Part shown: one piece after another, positions 1 through 7,433 of the stretch
Layout: each line of letters starts with the position of its first letter
How positions within the stretch are numbered: the first letter of the stretch is position 1
Assembly: GCF_000336385.2 (NCBI RefSeq)
Contig: NZ_HG424569.1
Location: forward strand, 42,325 to 76,811
Reading direction: 5' to 3'
Length of the DNA: 34,487 nt
Source: Lysobacter antibioticus HS124
GTDB taxonomy: Bacteria; Pseudomonadota; Gammaproteobacteria; Xanthomonadales; Xanthomonadaceae
The notes under the pieces: generated by a model
Database searches by the model: none
What the model was told of the DNA's origin: nothing
What the model saw: the letters and a program-made list of their open reading frames with translations, nothing else
Made by a program: the position numbers and the translations under genes

Positions 1-1
1 G

Positions 2-595
2 ATGGCCGAATCTTTCGTTCGCAGCTACGTCTACGACGCCTTGATCCTGGACCGGCTGCTGCCCGACGGCGACGCCCTGGTCCTGCTGCGGCGCTGGCGC
101 GGCGAGGGCCTGGGCGCGCCGGCGTTGTTCCTAACCGCCTGCGATCAGGTCGACGACCGCATCGAAGGCCTGGCCAGCGGCGCCGACGACTATCTGATCA
201 AGCCGTTTTCGATGGACGAGCTGATGGCGCGGATCGCGGCGATCGCCCGTCGCGGCGGTTCCATCCGACCCACCCGGCTGCGGGTCGGCGATCTGGAGAT
301 CGACCTGGGCCGGCGCGAAGTGCATCGGCGCGGGGTGCTGTTGCCGCTGCGGCCGAAGGAGTTCGCGGTGCTGCAGCGGCTGGCCGAACGCGCCGGCCGG
401 GTGGTGTCGCGCAGCGAGCTGATCGCCGGCTGCTGGGGCGAGGACCGCGAGCCGGCTTCGAACGCCGAAGAAGCGGTGATGGCCGCGTTGCGGCGCAAGC
501 TCGGCGATCCCTCGCCGCTGCGCATGGTGCGCGGCGCCGGCTATGCGCTCGAAGACGGCCCGCTTGAGGGCGGCGATGGCCCCCAGGCTCCGTGA
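2..595 (+). CDS. OmpR/PhoB-type response regulator, 5'-truncated by window edge
   Basis: A two-component response regulator that would bind DNA when phosphorylated by a sensor kinase. The visible 197 residues lack the first ~35 residues of the receiver domain, so the real start lies left of the window; the ATG at base 2 is only the first in-frame Met. Visible receiver motifs are the phospho-acceptor Asp17 (ILDRLLPDG), Thr45 (FLTA) and Lys67 (YLIKPF). A winged-helix Trans_reg_C domain follows at about residues 93-185, with the usual RPKEFAVLQ and VRGAGY signatures. A histidine kinase gene normally follows such a gene, but none is seen downstream; the partner may lie upstream or elsewhere. The family assignment is firm; the signal and target genes are unknown. 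Confidence 0.93.
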   Translation: MAESFVRSYVYDALILDRLLPDGDALVLLRRWRGEGLGAPALFLTACDQVDDRIEGLASGADDYLIKPFSMDELMARIAAIARRGGSIRPTRLRVGDLEIDLGRREVHRRGVLLPLRPKEFAVLQRLAERAGRVVSRSELIAGCWGEDREPASNAEEAVMAALRRKLGDPSPLRMVRGAGYALEDGPLEGGDGPQAP

Positions 596-957
596 CCGCC
601 GGCTGCGCGCCGTCGCGCGGCGCCCGCGCTTCGGTAACCGGCGACCCGATGCAGACCGCCCCCTGTACCGCAACGGCGGCATGGCGCATCGCGTGATCCA
701 GCAGCAACCGGCGGCGCTCCGAATCGAGCGCGGCACCGCGCCGATGCGCCGGGGCGGCCTGGGAGGGGGAGTCGGCGCAGGTCGAGCGCGCGCGATGCCA
801 AGGCGATGCCGACGGTTGCCGGACATGATTGGAGCGCAGGGCTGAATGGAGGATTCGGGGGCCGGGTCGGCCGGCCGACGGAAGGCGGGGAGCCGAGGCC
901 GATTAGGAGGATGATGGTCGCAGGGCCGGACGCGTGTCCGGCCGATGGAGGCGCGCC
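596..957. other. intergenic region without a convincing gene
   Basis: About 360 bases between the response regulator and the next candidate ORF. An ATG at 576 overlaps the regulator's end where a sensor kinase would be expected to start, but its 89-residue frame, ending near 845, shows no transmembrane segment, H-box or ATPase motif. A 14-bp perfect palindrome (GTCGGCCGGCCGAC) lies at 866-879, and a strong AGGAGG lies at 905-910 in front of a 44-residue frame with no recognisable features. I see no terminator. Confidence 0.5.
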
Positions 958-1200
958 GTGGCGACCCAAAACATGGCCTGGTTCATTACCGCCTGCGACG
1001 ACCGTGGCCAATGCGGCGATCTGCTGTGCATCCGTTCCAGCGACGTAACCTCGCTTGGCGATGGGACCGAGAAAACCGAGCAGTTGTCGATCTCGATCCG
1101 CAATCGCGAAGGCAGGGCGCTGAGGCGGCGTAGCGAAGGCATCTACGTCGACGATGGGGTGAACAGAGTCTATTGGTCGCAAGATCCTTCCGCGCCCTAG
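958..1200 (+). CDS. small hypothetical protein (80 aa)
   Basis: An 80-residue frame beginning with GTG at 958, preceded by a good ribosome binding site (GGAGG at 947-951, 6-nt spacing) and ending with TAG at 1198-1200. An in-frame ATG at 934 is also possible but less well placed. The protein is soluble and mixed in charge, has no signal peptide or membrane segment, and ends in RVYWSQDPSAP. Its codons are less G/C-biased at third positions than neighbouring genes, which suggests either a recently acquired gene or a non-genuine frame. I do not recognise a family. It stands alone between the response regulator and a convergent FAS1 gene (ends 1200 and 1205). Confidence 0.4.
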   Translation: MATQNMAWFITACDDRGQCGDLLCIRSSDVTSLGDGTEKTEQLSISIRNREGRALRRRSEGIYVDDGVNRVYWSQDPSAP

Positions 1201-1204
1201 CCGA

Positions 1205-1696
1205 CTATCGGCCAGGGGCGGGGAAAAGGTTGACGCGATCGATGCCGTGGATCGCGGCGTTGCTCGCATACAGGTTGGGCAGGGTGACCTTGGCGGCGCC
1301 GACCATCACTTGCTTGTCGATCGCCTGGATCGCCAGGCTGTTCCCATGCAGGGTCTTGAGCGAATCCCAACGCTCGAACTCGGCGACGGTCTTGCGTTTC
1401 GGGACGATGTGGTGGCACAGCAGGTCGACCAGGCGCTGCTTGTTCTCGGCCAGGAACAGCGATTCGAGATAGCCCGGCGGAAGCTCGGCGAATGCGGCGT
1501 CGGTGGGCAGGAAAGCCGTGAACGGGCCCGGCCCATCGAGCAGATCGCGCAATCCGGCGCGCTCGGCCGCGTCGCAGAAGATCGCGAAGGATCCCTGTTC
1601 GGCCGCGACGTCGAGCAGTTTCTTCGCGGCCGGTTCGGGGCGTGCAATGGCGGTGATCCGCGGCATCGTGCCGGCGGACGGAGCGTGGGAATTCAT
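1205..1696 (-). CDS. FAS1 (fasciclin) domain protein, paralog 1
   Basis: A 163-residue protein consisting of one fasciclin (FAS1) domain at about residues 24-160. The H1 motif reads GPGPFTAFLPTDAAFAELP and the H2-like end reads NAAIHGIDRVNLFP. FAS1 domains generally mediate adhesion or polymer binding and are usually exported, but the N-terminus (MNSHAPSAGTMPRITAIA) has no hydrophobic signal sequence. It is clearly a paralog of the protein at 2636-3109: both share the GSF-IF start, the PTDAAF core and the HGID-VNL end. The two genes point away from each other around a pair of small genes. The ribosome binding site is weak (AAGG). Family certain; function and location unknown. Confidence 0.88.
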   Translation of the reverse strand: MNSHAPSAGTMPRITAIARPEPAAKKLLDVAAEQGSFAIFCDAAERAGLRDLLDGPGPFTAFLPTDAAFAELPPGYLESLFLAENKQRLVDLLCHHIVPKRKTVAEFERWDSLKTLHGNSLAIQAIDKQVMVGAAKVTLPNLYASNAAIHGIDRVNLFPAPGR

Positions 1697-1750
1697 GGGG
1701 TCGGCCTTGTGTGGCAGCGCGACTGCGCGCGCTGCGATGGGTGGGGCGAG

Positions 1751-2092
1751 TCACCAGCCCCAGATGCCGATGGCCAGCAGCAGAAGGCAACCCGATATCG
1801 CGGTCGCCCAGTACGAGTAGATCATCGGGCCGCGATTGTCCTTGCAATACAGGGCGCCGCCGCGATCCAGGCTCAGGCGGAAGTTCCTGTCTCTGAGATA
1901 GATCATCAGCTTTCGCGCACCGCCTCGCTGGGTCGGCGGCGCTTCCCGCTCGGATTCGCGGCCGCGGTGGGCGTGGTCGTGCTGCTCGGGGTGCAGGTGG
2001 CCGAGCAGTTTCCAGAATCTGGCCTGGAGCAGGGATTCGATCGCGATGGCCGCAACGAACAGGATCAACGCGGACAGAGTGATCGCGTTCAT
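1751..2092 (-). CDS. small two-segment membrane protein (113 aa)
   Basis: The start ATG (2090-2092) overlaps the TGA of the upstream gene as ATGA, implying translational coupling. The protein has a hydrophobic N-terminal segment (about residues 4-20, ITLSALILFVAAIAIESLL), a His-rich hydrophilic stretch (HLHPEQHDHAHRG), a basic middle, and a C-terminal membrane segment (about residues 94-112, ending LLLLAIGIWGW). A predicted topology would place both termini on the same side. I do not recognise the family; the histidine cluster could bind metal, but that is a guess. A longer in-frame extension to 2500 is rejected because the coupled upstream gene occupies that stretch. Confidence 0.72.
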   Translation of the reverse strand: MNAITLSALILFVAAIAIESLLQARFWKLLGHLHPEQHDHAHRGRESEREAPPTQRGGARKLMIYLRDRNFRLSLDRGGALYCKDNRGPMIYSYWATAISGCLLLLAIGIWGW

Positions 2093-2340
2093 TGCCGATC
2101 TCGCACGGCGATGCGCGGGCAGCGCCGCCGTCCGCTCGGATCCTGGCCAGGAAAGGGGCGGGGCGAGGCGCGATCGAAAAAATAGTGCCGCCACGGCGTG
2201 GCCGGCCTCAACGCGGCCGGATAGCGGCAGGGAACCGGCCAGCCTTCGCTCTCCGCGTCCTGGATCGCGCGCGCGTCCTGTCGGTCGAGATCGCGAGCCG
2301 CGTTGGAGCGAAGCAGTTCGAGGTGCGCGTGGGCGTACAT
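2089..2340 (-). CDS. small hypothetical protein (83 aa), coupled to the membrane protein gene
   Basis: An 83-residue ORF with an excellent ribosome binding site (GGAGG, 5-nt spacing before the ATG at 2338-2340). Its TGA overlaps the next gene's ATG, so both probably form one transcript. The sequence is hydrophilic and basic, with an alternating-charge helix-like region (residues 10-35, ARDLDRQDARAIQDAES) and a Pro/Arg-rich C-terminus. There is no signal peptide, membrane segment or known motif. The strong ribosome binding site and stop/start overlap are the main support; composition alone would not be convincing. Function unknown; it may act with the small membrane protein. Confidence 0.6.
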   Translation of the reverse strand: MYAHAHLELLRSNAARDLDRQDARAIQDAESEGWPVPCRYPAALRPATPWRHYFFDRASPRPFPGQDPSGRRRCPRIAVRDRQ

Positions 2341-2444
2341 GCCGTCCTCCGGCCTGCGGGCTGAGGAGCGGCTGGGAAGACGCTTCGGTGCTTGCAGGTA
2401 GCCACCATATCAGACCGCGCATTGCCCGGCGTGACGAGAGCGCC

Positions 2445-2470
2445 GCCTCGTCACAGCAAAGTAACGAGGC
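2445..2470. promoter_or_regulatory. 7-bp inverted repeat in the divergent intergenic region
   Basis: GCCTCGT and ACGAGGC, separated by 12 bases, lie between the minus-strand small-gene pair (start 2340) and the plus-strand FAS1 gene (start 2636). The A/T-richer centre and divergent location would suit a regulator site, but there is no further evidence. Confidence 0.25.
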
Positions 2471-2635
2471 CAAGCGCATGTTGGGCGGGTTGCGGTGCAA
2501 TGCCGCAACGGCTGCTCAAGCCGCGCCGCACGTCCACTCACTCTCCGCATTGAGTTATCGCTCCTGATCTTTCAGGGGCATCGGCTTCGGCCATCCTCGA
2601 TTCGCCGAAAGCGGATCCACCAGCAGGTGACCTCC

Positions 2636-3109
2636 ATGAATACCAATCAGAACTCCACCCCGAGCGCCAATCAAACCGCTGCCTCGACCCTCAGCGTGCT
2701 CGATACCGCCGCCGCCAACGGCTCGTTCGGCATTTTCGGTCGCGCGGTGGAAAAAGCCGGGCTCAAGGAAACCCTGGCCGGCCCGGGCCCGTTCACCGTC
2801 TTCGCCCCGACCGACGCGGCCTTCGACAGTCTGCCGGCCGGCAAACTGGACGAGCTGTTCAAGCCGGAAAACAAGGAACAGCTGAGCGCCATCATCAACT
2901 ACCACGTCGTCAACGGCCGCCGCAGCGCGGCGGACGTCGGCAAGTGGGATGCGGCCAGGACCGTCAACGGACAGCCGGCGCCGATCAAGCGCGACGGCGA
3001 GACCGTCAGCATCGATGGCGCGCGCATCACCGTGGCCGACCTGGCCTCGGCCAACGGGGTCGTGCATGGCATCGACAAGGTCAACCTGCCGGCGGCGAAG
3101 AAGAACTGA
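2636..3109 (+). CDS. FAS1 (fasciclin) domain protein, paralog 2
   Basis: A 157-residue protein that is essentially a single FAS1 domain (about residues 20-153). Signature stretches are GPGPFTVFAPTDAAFDSLP and NGVVHGIDKVNLP. The chosen ATG has an AGGTGA ribosome binding site just upstream; an in-frame start at 2495 would add an implausible low-complexity leader. Like its paralog at 1205-1696 it lacks a signal peptide: the N-terminus is Asn/Thr/Ser-rich and polar. FAS1 proteins are commonly cell-surface adhesion or matrix proteins; here the location is unclear. It is followed by a strong terminator at 3153-3177, so it is probably monocistronic. Confidence 0.92.
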   Translation: MNTNQNSTPSANQTAASTLSVLDTAAANGSFGIFGRAVEKAGLKETLAGPGPFTVFAPTDAAFDSLPAGKLDELFKPENKEQLSAIINYHVVNGRRSAADVGKWDAARTVNGQPAPIKRDGETVSIDGARITVADLASANGVVHGIDKVNLPAAKKN

Positions 3110-3152
3110 CCCGGGCGCGGGCCAGGGATGGCCTCGACCGAAAGCTCAAGCG

Positions 3153-3177
3153 AAAGGCCAGCGCAAGCTGGCCTTTT
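3153..3177 (+). terminator. rho-independent terminator after FAS1 paralog 2
   Basis: A perfect 10-bp stem (AAAGGCCAGC / GCTGGCCTTT) closed by a GCAA tetraloop and ending in a T-run, 44 bases after the FAS1 stop codon. Confidence 0.88.
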
Positions 3178-3407
3178 CGTTGCGGCGCCTGCCCGGTCCG
3201 CATCGGATCGTGTCCGCGTGTGCGCCGTCTCGATCTGCGCGGCGAACACGCACGCCGGCTTCGCAAGCGCGAGGCCGAGTTCGAGCGCGAGCAGGACTGC
3301 ACGGGCGAGGTCCAGGCCGACGCACCGGCACCCGGCCTACTCCCGGGTCGCGACCGCCGCTGCCGGAGCGGTAAGCGGCGGCGACGCGCGGGCATCCGCG
3401 GCGCGGG

Positions 3408-3818
3408 TCAAGGCGCGCGGGCGGCCTCGGACTGGGGGCGGCCCGGCACCGGGGCGACATCCAGGACATAGGCGACGCGGCCGCTGCGACCGGACCTCAT
3501 GGTGCCGAACTCCGTCGCAGCGATGGCGAAACGGTAGCGTCCCGGCCGCGCCGGCTTGCCTTCGATCCGCGCGCAGTCCTCGCCGCGGGCATGCTCCAGC
3601 CGCAGCCCCTCGGGCAGTTCGCCGGACTCGATCTCGAACGCGGCGATCGGATTGCCGGGATTGGCAACGCAGATGGATGCGGCGTAGGCGGCCTGCGCCG
3701 CTGCGGCCGGCAGGGTCTCGGGCCGCAGGCGCAACTCGCGCCTGCATCCGGTCCCCGCCGCCGTCGCGATACACATCGCAGCCGCGAGCCAGATCGCGCT
3801 TGTCTTGACCTTGGGCAT
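3408..3818 (-). CDS. putative Ig-fold lipoprotein
   Basis: A 136-residue protein with a lysine-containing N-region, a hydrophobic core (IWLAAAMCIATAAGTG) and a cysteine at about residue 25 that could be a lipidation site. The lipobox (GTGC) is not ideal. The mature part resembles a putative-Ig (He_PIG-like) module: ELPEGLRLEHARG followed by IEGKPARPGRYRFAIAA. Two further Cys in the domain could form a disulfide. It is expected in the periplasm or anchored to a membrane; such folds bind other proteins or polysaccharides. It is divergent from the Sel1-repeat gene, with about 150 bases between starts. Function unknown. Confidence 0.72.
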   Translation of the reverse strand: MPKVKTSAIWLAAAMCIATAAGTGCRRELRLRPETLPAAAAQAAYAASICVANPGNPIAAFEIESGELPEGLRLEHARGEDCARIEGKPARPGRYRFAIAATEFGTMRSGRSGRVAYVLDVAPVPGRPQSEAARAP

Positions 3819-3965
3819 GGGGCCTTTGCATGATCGATCGCGTCCATCTTAGCCCCTGCTCGATTGAGGCGGCGGACGGACGCGCCGCCGCTCGAACTAG
3901 GCGCGGGGCGGGCGGTTGCGGACCGCCTCGCGGGCGGTATGGCCTGTCGCAAGGAGGGGAAGGCT

Positions 3966-5222
3966 TTGAAACGGTATTTATCGGCCGGCTTGGTGTTGCT
4001 GGGCGGCTGGCTGTCCGGCGCCGAGGCGTCGGCGCGTTGCATGGACGTCGAGAGCCGGGTCGCCGCCTGCCGGATCGCCGGGCAGGACAAAAGCCTGGCG
4101 ATTTGCCTGGCCGGCGACGAAGCGGTCTACCGCTACGGCCTGGAGCAGGGACCGGACGAACTGGTGTTGCGCGCGCCGCTCGCGCAGCTTGGCTATTACC
4201 GTGCGGACGGCGCCCAGGGCACGATCGACGAGACGGTGGTGTTCGCCAACGGCGACCATGCCTATCGGGCCCGCTTCGGCTTTCGCGACGGCCAGGCGCC
4301 GGATCCGACCGAGCTGCGCAAGATCGGCGAGCTGCAGGTCCAGCGCAAGGGCGACACGGTCGCCGCCCTGACCTGCGCCGCGGACAGCATCGAGCGGGTT
4401 CCCGAGCTGCTGCTCGACCGGATGCGCAAGCTCGGGCGCACCCACGCCAGCGACGCGGTCGAGTTTCCCAATTACGACATCGAGTATCCCGGCCCGGTCG
4501 CGCAGTCGCCGGCCTGCGAACGCGACTCGAACGTGGACAGTTGCTGGAGCCAGGGCGTCTCCGCTGCGCGCGGCGGCGATCCGGCGCTGGCGCTGGGTTA
4601 CTTCGACAAATCCTGCGACGCCGACCTGGGCCCGCAAGGCTGCTACGAAGCCGGCAAGCTGTACCTGCACAACCGCAAGCTGCGCGACTACCCGCGCGCT
4701 TACGAACGCCTCGGCCGGGTCTGCGCCAGCGACGACATCGGCCAGGGGCCCTACGCCTGCAAGTACCTGGGCTGGATGCATCACACCGGCATCGGCGCGC
4801 CGCGCGACACGGCCCAGGCCTGGACCTATCTGTCCAAGGCCTGCTTCCTGCACAACCCGGATTTGTTCCTGGACGCCGAAGGCTGCCACTTCCTCGCCGA
4901 AGCGGCCTTGGCCGGAGCGCCGCGCAGCGAACGGCCGCAGCGCGTATCCGGCGAGCGCGGTCAGCTGGCCTATCTCGCGCTGGCGATGGGCTGCGCCGAC
5001 GGCGCCGAGGGCATCTGCGCCCAGGCCAGGACGCTACTGTCCGACGCCCGCGCCGCATCTGCCGCCTGGGTCGCCGGTTGCGACGCGGACGCCGCGGCGT
5101 CGCCGCTCGGCGACTGCGCCGGCCTGATCGCGCCGCAGGCCGATTACGAAGCCAATCGGGCCTTGCGCAAACGGATTCTTTCGCGATTCCGCGACGCGTC
5201 GAGCGCGCTGGACGCGCCCTGA
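3966..5222 (+). CDS. exported Sel1-repeat protein
   Basis: About 418 residues. I prefer the TTG at 3966 because AAGGAGGGG (3951-3959) precedes it at good spacing and it opens directly into a signal peptide (KRYLSAGLVLLGGWLSGAEASA); an ATG at 3939 is the alternative. The mature N-terminal ~170 residues are not recognised. Cys-containing Sel1/TPR-like repeats follow from about residue 190, for example GDPALALGYFDKSCDA and YACKYLGWMHHTGIG, a pattern shared with Hcp-type cysteine-rich proteins where paired cysteines lock helices. Predicted periplasmic or outer-membrane-associated, with a protein-interaction role. No partner is evident; the gene stands alone before the tRNA. Confidence 0.82.
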   Translation: MKRYLSAGLVLLGGWLSGAEASARCMDVESRVAACRIAGQDKSLAICLAGDEAVYRYGLEQGPDELVLRAPLAQLGYYRADGAQGTIDETVVFANGDHAYRARFGFRDGQAPDPTELRKIGELQVQRKGDTVAALTCAADSIERVPELLLDRMRKLGRTHASDAVEFPNYDIEYPGPVAQSPACERDSNVDSCWSQGVSAARGGDPALALGYFDKSCDADLGPQGCYEAGKLYLHNRKLRDYPRAYERLGRVCASDDIGQGPYACKYLGWMHHTGIGAPRDTAQAWTYLSKACFLHNPDLFLDAEGCHFLAEAALAGAPRSERPQRVSGERGQLAYLALAMGCADGAEGICAQARTLLSDARAASAAWVAGCDADAAASPLGDCAGLIAPQADYEANRALRKRILSRFRDASSALDAP

Positions 5223-5361
5223 AAGCGCGCTGCCGTCGCCGCGTTCGAACCCGGCGGGCACGGCCGGCAAGCGGCGCAGGTGAGGCATGGCGCCGATGCC
5301 GAGGAGCTGCGCCGATCGCGCGACCGGCCTGCAGGCGAGGGCGGTTGTCTGGTTGGCGCTT

Positions 5362-5388
5362 GCTACGGCGGCTTGCCGCCGCCGTAGC
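5362..5388. repeat. 10-bp stem hairpin downstream of the Sel1 gene
   Basis: GCTACGGCGG and CCGCCGTAGC form a perfect 10-bp stem around a 7-base loop. It has no adjacent T-run on the plus strand, so it is a doubtful terminator for the Sel1 gene; it may stabilise the mRNA end or be a dispersed hairpin. Confidence 0.45.
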
Positions 5389-5396
5389 GCAGGCAC

Positions 5397-5424
5397 AAAA
5401 AAACCGGCGCGAGGCCGGCTTTTT
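5397..5424 (-). terminator. terminator of tRNA-Pro
   Basis: Read on the minus strand, CCGGC-CTCGC-GCCGG is extended by a G-T pair and an A/T-rich stem base, ending in seven T. It lies 13 bases after the encoded CCA of the tRNA. The A/T-symmetric flanks could also let it work for plus-strand transcripts. Confidence 0.82.
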
Positions 5425-5437
5425 CGTCGTATCAGAT

Positions 5438-5514
5438 TGGTCGGGGAGACAGGATTTGAACCTGCGACTTCTACGTCCCGAACGTAGCGCTCTACCAGGC
5501 TGAGCTACACCCCG
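5438..5514 (-). tRNA. tRNA-Pro, anticodon CGG
   Basis: A 77-nt tRNA on the minus strand. The acceptor starts CGGGGTG. D-arm and conserved TAGCTCAG are present. The anticodon stem CTACG/CGTAG closes loop TTCGGGA, giving anticodon CGG, which reads the proline codon CCG, a major codon in this GC-rich genome. The T-arm is GCAGG-TTCAAAT-CCTGT, and the 3' end encodes discriminator A plus CCA. Acceptor position 6:67 pairs T with T, a mismatch in an otherwise paired stem. Confidence 0.97.
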
Positions 5515-5529
5515 ACTGCTGAGCCGCAA

Positions 5530-5559
5530 ATTCTAGCGACGTCCCCCCGGGTGATGCAA
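5530..5559 (-). promoter_or_regulatory. sigma-70 promoter of tRNA-Pro
   Basis: On the minus strand a -35 box TTGCAT (5554-5559) and a -10 box TAGAAT (5530-5535) are separated by 18 bases. The -10 box ends 15 bases before the mature tRNA, and a GC-rich discriminator follows, typical of stable-RNA promoters. Confidence 0.72.
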
Positions 5560-5788
5560 GAGGGGCGATGCAAAAAATTCATCGCGACGGGTCCGGCCCC
5601 GATCAAAGCCCGCCCGGAGGCGGTTCCGGCGCTTTCGCCCCGGATCGGTCGTCGTGCCCCGGCGCGGCAAGCCAGGAGCGGGGCGGGACGTTAAACTGTT
5701 TGCGTCGGTTGCGCCAGCCGTTCGTCCGTCCGCGGACGGGCCCGGGCGCCGCCGCCGGCCCGTCCGCCCGACCCCATTGGAGTACCGC

Positions 5789-7174
5789 TTGATCAAGCCC
5801 CGCACCCCGCCCGGGGTCATGGAGCTCTTGCCCCGTGACCAGATCGCCTTCCAGCGCATGCTGGACACGATCCGCCGCAACTTCGAGCGTTTCGGCTTCC
5901 TGCCGATCGAAACGCCGGTCATGGAGCTGTCGGAGGTACTGCTGACCAAATCCGGCGGCGAGACCGAGCGCCAGGTCTATTTCGTCCAGTCCACCGGCGC
6001 GCTGGAGAAGAGCGCGCAGTCGGGCGAGCGCGGCGTGCCGGAAATGGCCCTGCGCTTCGACCTGACCGTGCCGCTGGCGCGTTACGTGGCCGAACACGAG
6101 CACGAATTGGCGTTCCCGTTCCGCCGCTACCAGATGCAGCGCGTGTACCGCGGCGAGCGCCAGCAGCGCGGCCGCTTCCGCGAGTTCTATCAGTGCGACA
6201 TCGACGTGATCGGCAAGGACGCGCTCAGCGTGCGCTACGACGCCGAGCTGCCGGCGGCGATCTACGCGGTGTTCTCCGAGCTCAACATCGGCGCCTTCAC
6301 CATCCAGCTGAACAACCGCAAGCTACTGCGCGGCTTCTTCGAAGCCCAGGGCGTGGCCGATGCGCAGCAGCAGGCGCTGGTGCTGCGCGAGGTCGACAAG
6401 CTGGACAAGCGCGGCGCCGACTACGTGCGCGAGACCCTGACCGGGCCGGAGTTCGGCCTGGCCGCGGATGCGGTCGCCACCATCCTCGACTTCGTCGCGA
6501 TCCGCTCGACCTCGCACGAGGACGCGCTGGCGCGCCTGGCCGCGCTGGGCGAGGGCAACGAATCGCTGCGCCAGGGCGTGGCCGAGCTGCGCGAGGTGCT
6601 GGAGCTGGTGCGCGCGCTGGGCGTGCCGGAAAAGAACTACGCACTGAACTTCTCGATCGCGCGCGGCCTGGACTACTACACCGGCACCGTCTACGAGACC
6701 ACCCTCGACGACTACCCGCAGGTCGGTTCGATCTGCTCGGGCGGCCGCTACGAGGACCTGGCCAGCCACTACAGCAAGTCCAAGCTGCCCGGCGTCGGCA
6801 TTTCGATCGGCCTGACCCGGCTGTTCTGGCAGTTGCAGGAAGCCGGCCTGGTCAGCACCGCCGACAGCAGCGTGCAGGTGCTGGTCACCCAGATGGACGA
6901 GGCCCACCTGCCGCACTGCCTGGCGATCGCCAACGAGCTGCGCCACGGCGGCCTCAACACCGAAGCGGTGATGGAAGCGTCCAAGCTCGGCAAGCAGTTC
7001 AAGTACGCCGACCGCGCCGGCATCCGCTTCGTGGTCGTGCTCGGCGAGGACGAACTGGCCAAGGGCACGGTGACGGTCAAGGACCTGCGCCGCGAAGACC
7101 AGTTCGAGGTCGCGCGCAGCGAACTCGCGCGCACCCTGCGGGTCGAACTCGAACAGTCGCGGGCCATGCAGTGA
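5789..7174 (+). CDS. hisS: histidyl-tRNA synthetase
   Basis: Charges tRNA-His with histidine using ATP, in the cytoplasm. I place the start at TTG 5789: TTGGAG (5777-5782) lies 6 bases upstream and the protein then begins with the family-typical [13 protein letters not shown]. At 461 residues it is longer than the E. coli enzyme (424) and resembles the form I recall from Xanthomonas. Class II motif 2 is at about residues 118-138 ([18 protein letters not shown]), the histidine-binding signature RGLDYYTG at 292-299, GGRYEDL at 318-324, motif 3 ([12 protein letters not shown]) at 335-346, and an anticodon-binding domain at about 362-455. Open frame upstream to 5654 lacks family similarity and is excluded. 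Next gene in the same direction starts after 259 bases. Confidence 0.97.
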   Translation: MIKPRTPPGVMELLPRDQIAFQRMLDTIRRNFERFGFLPIETPVMELSEVLLTKSGGETERQVYFVQSTGALEKSAQSGERGVPEMALRFDLTVPLARYVAEHEHELAFPFRRYQMQRVYRGERQQRGRFREFYQCDIDVIGKDALSVRYDAELPAAIYAVFSELNIGAFTIQLNNRKLLRGFFEAQGVADAQQQALVLREVDKLDKRGADYVRETLTGPEFGLAADAVATILDFVAIRSTSHEDALARLAALGEGNESLRQGVAELREVLELVRALGVPEKNYALNFSIARGLDYYTGTVYETTLDDYPQVGSICSGGRYEDLASHYSKSKLPGVGISIGLTRLFWQLQEAGLVSTADSSVQVLVTQMDEAHLPHCLAIANELRHGGLNTEAVMEASKLGKQFKYADRAGIRFVVVLGEDELAKGTVTVKDLRREDQFEVARSELARTLRVELEQSRAMQ

Positions 7175-7433
7175 CCCTCTCGCGCGCCGGTCGCGTCGGC
7201 AACGCCGGCCGTCCGGACGCGCCGACGCGCGCTCGCCGCGCGCGCTCCTCCCATCCCGCGCGGCGCTCCACGCCGACGCGGGATCGGGCGCCGGCTGCGG
7301 CCGGCTTCCACCCCGCGACCGGCAGCCGCCGGCGCGGTTCCCATCGTTCCATTGACGCACCGACTCCCGAGTATGCGCGGCCGGTTCCGGCCGTCGCAGA
7401 TGATCGCCAGGGTGCGATGCGGAGAACCCACGC

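Noticed and set aside
198-707. Minus-strand frame containing LLLDHAMRHA, resembling a kinase N-box
   Set aside because: The similarity is short, the frame has no other kinase motif, and most of it is antisense to the response regulator.
3337-5529. A 730-residue minus-strand open frame
   Set aside because: It overlaps the Sel1 gene, the lipoprotein gene and the tRNA; Arg/Pro/Ala-rich without domains, and the other strand has clear genes.
7175-7433. Promoter TTGACG at about 7350 with TATGCG downstream, for hutH
   Set aside because: The spacer is only 14 bases, too short for a normal sigma-70 promoter.
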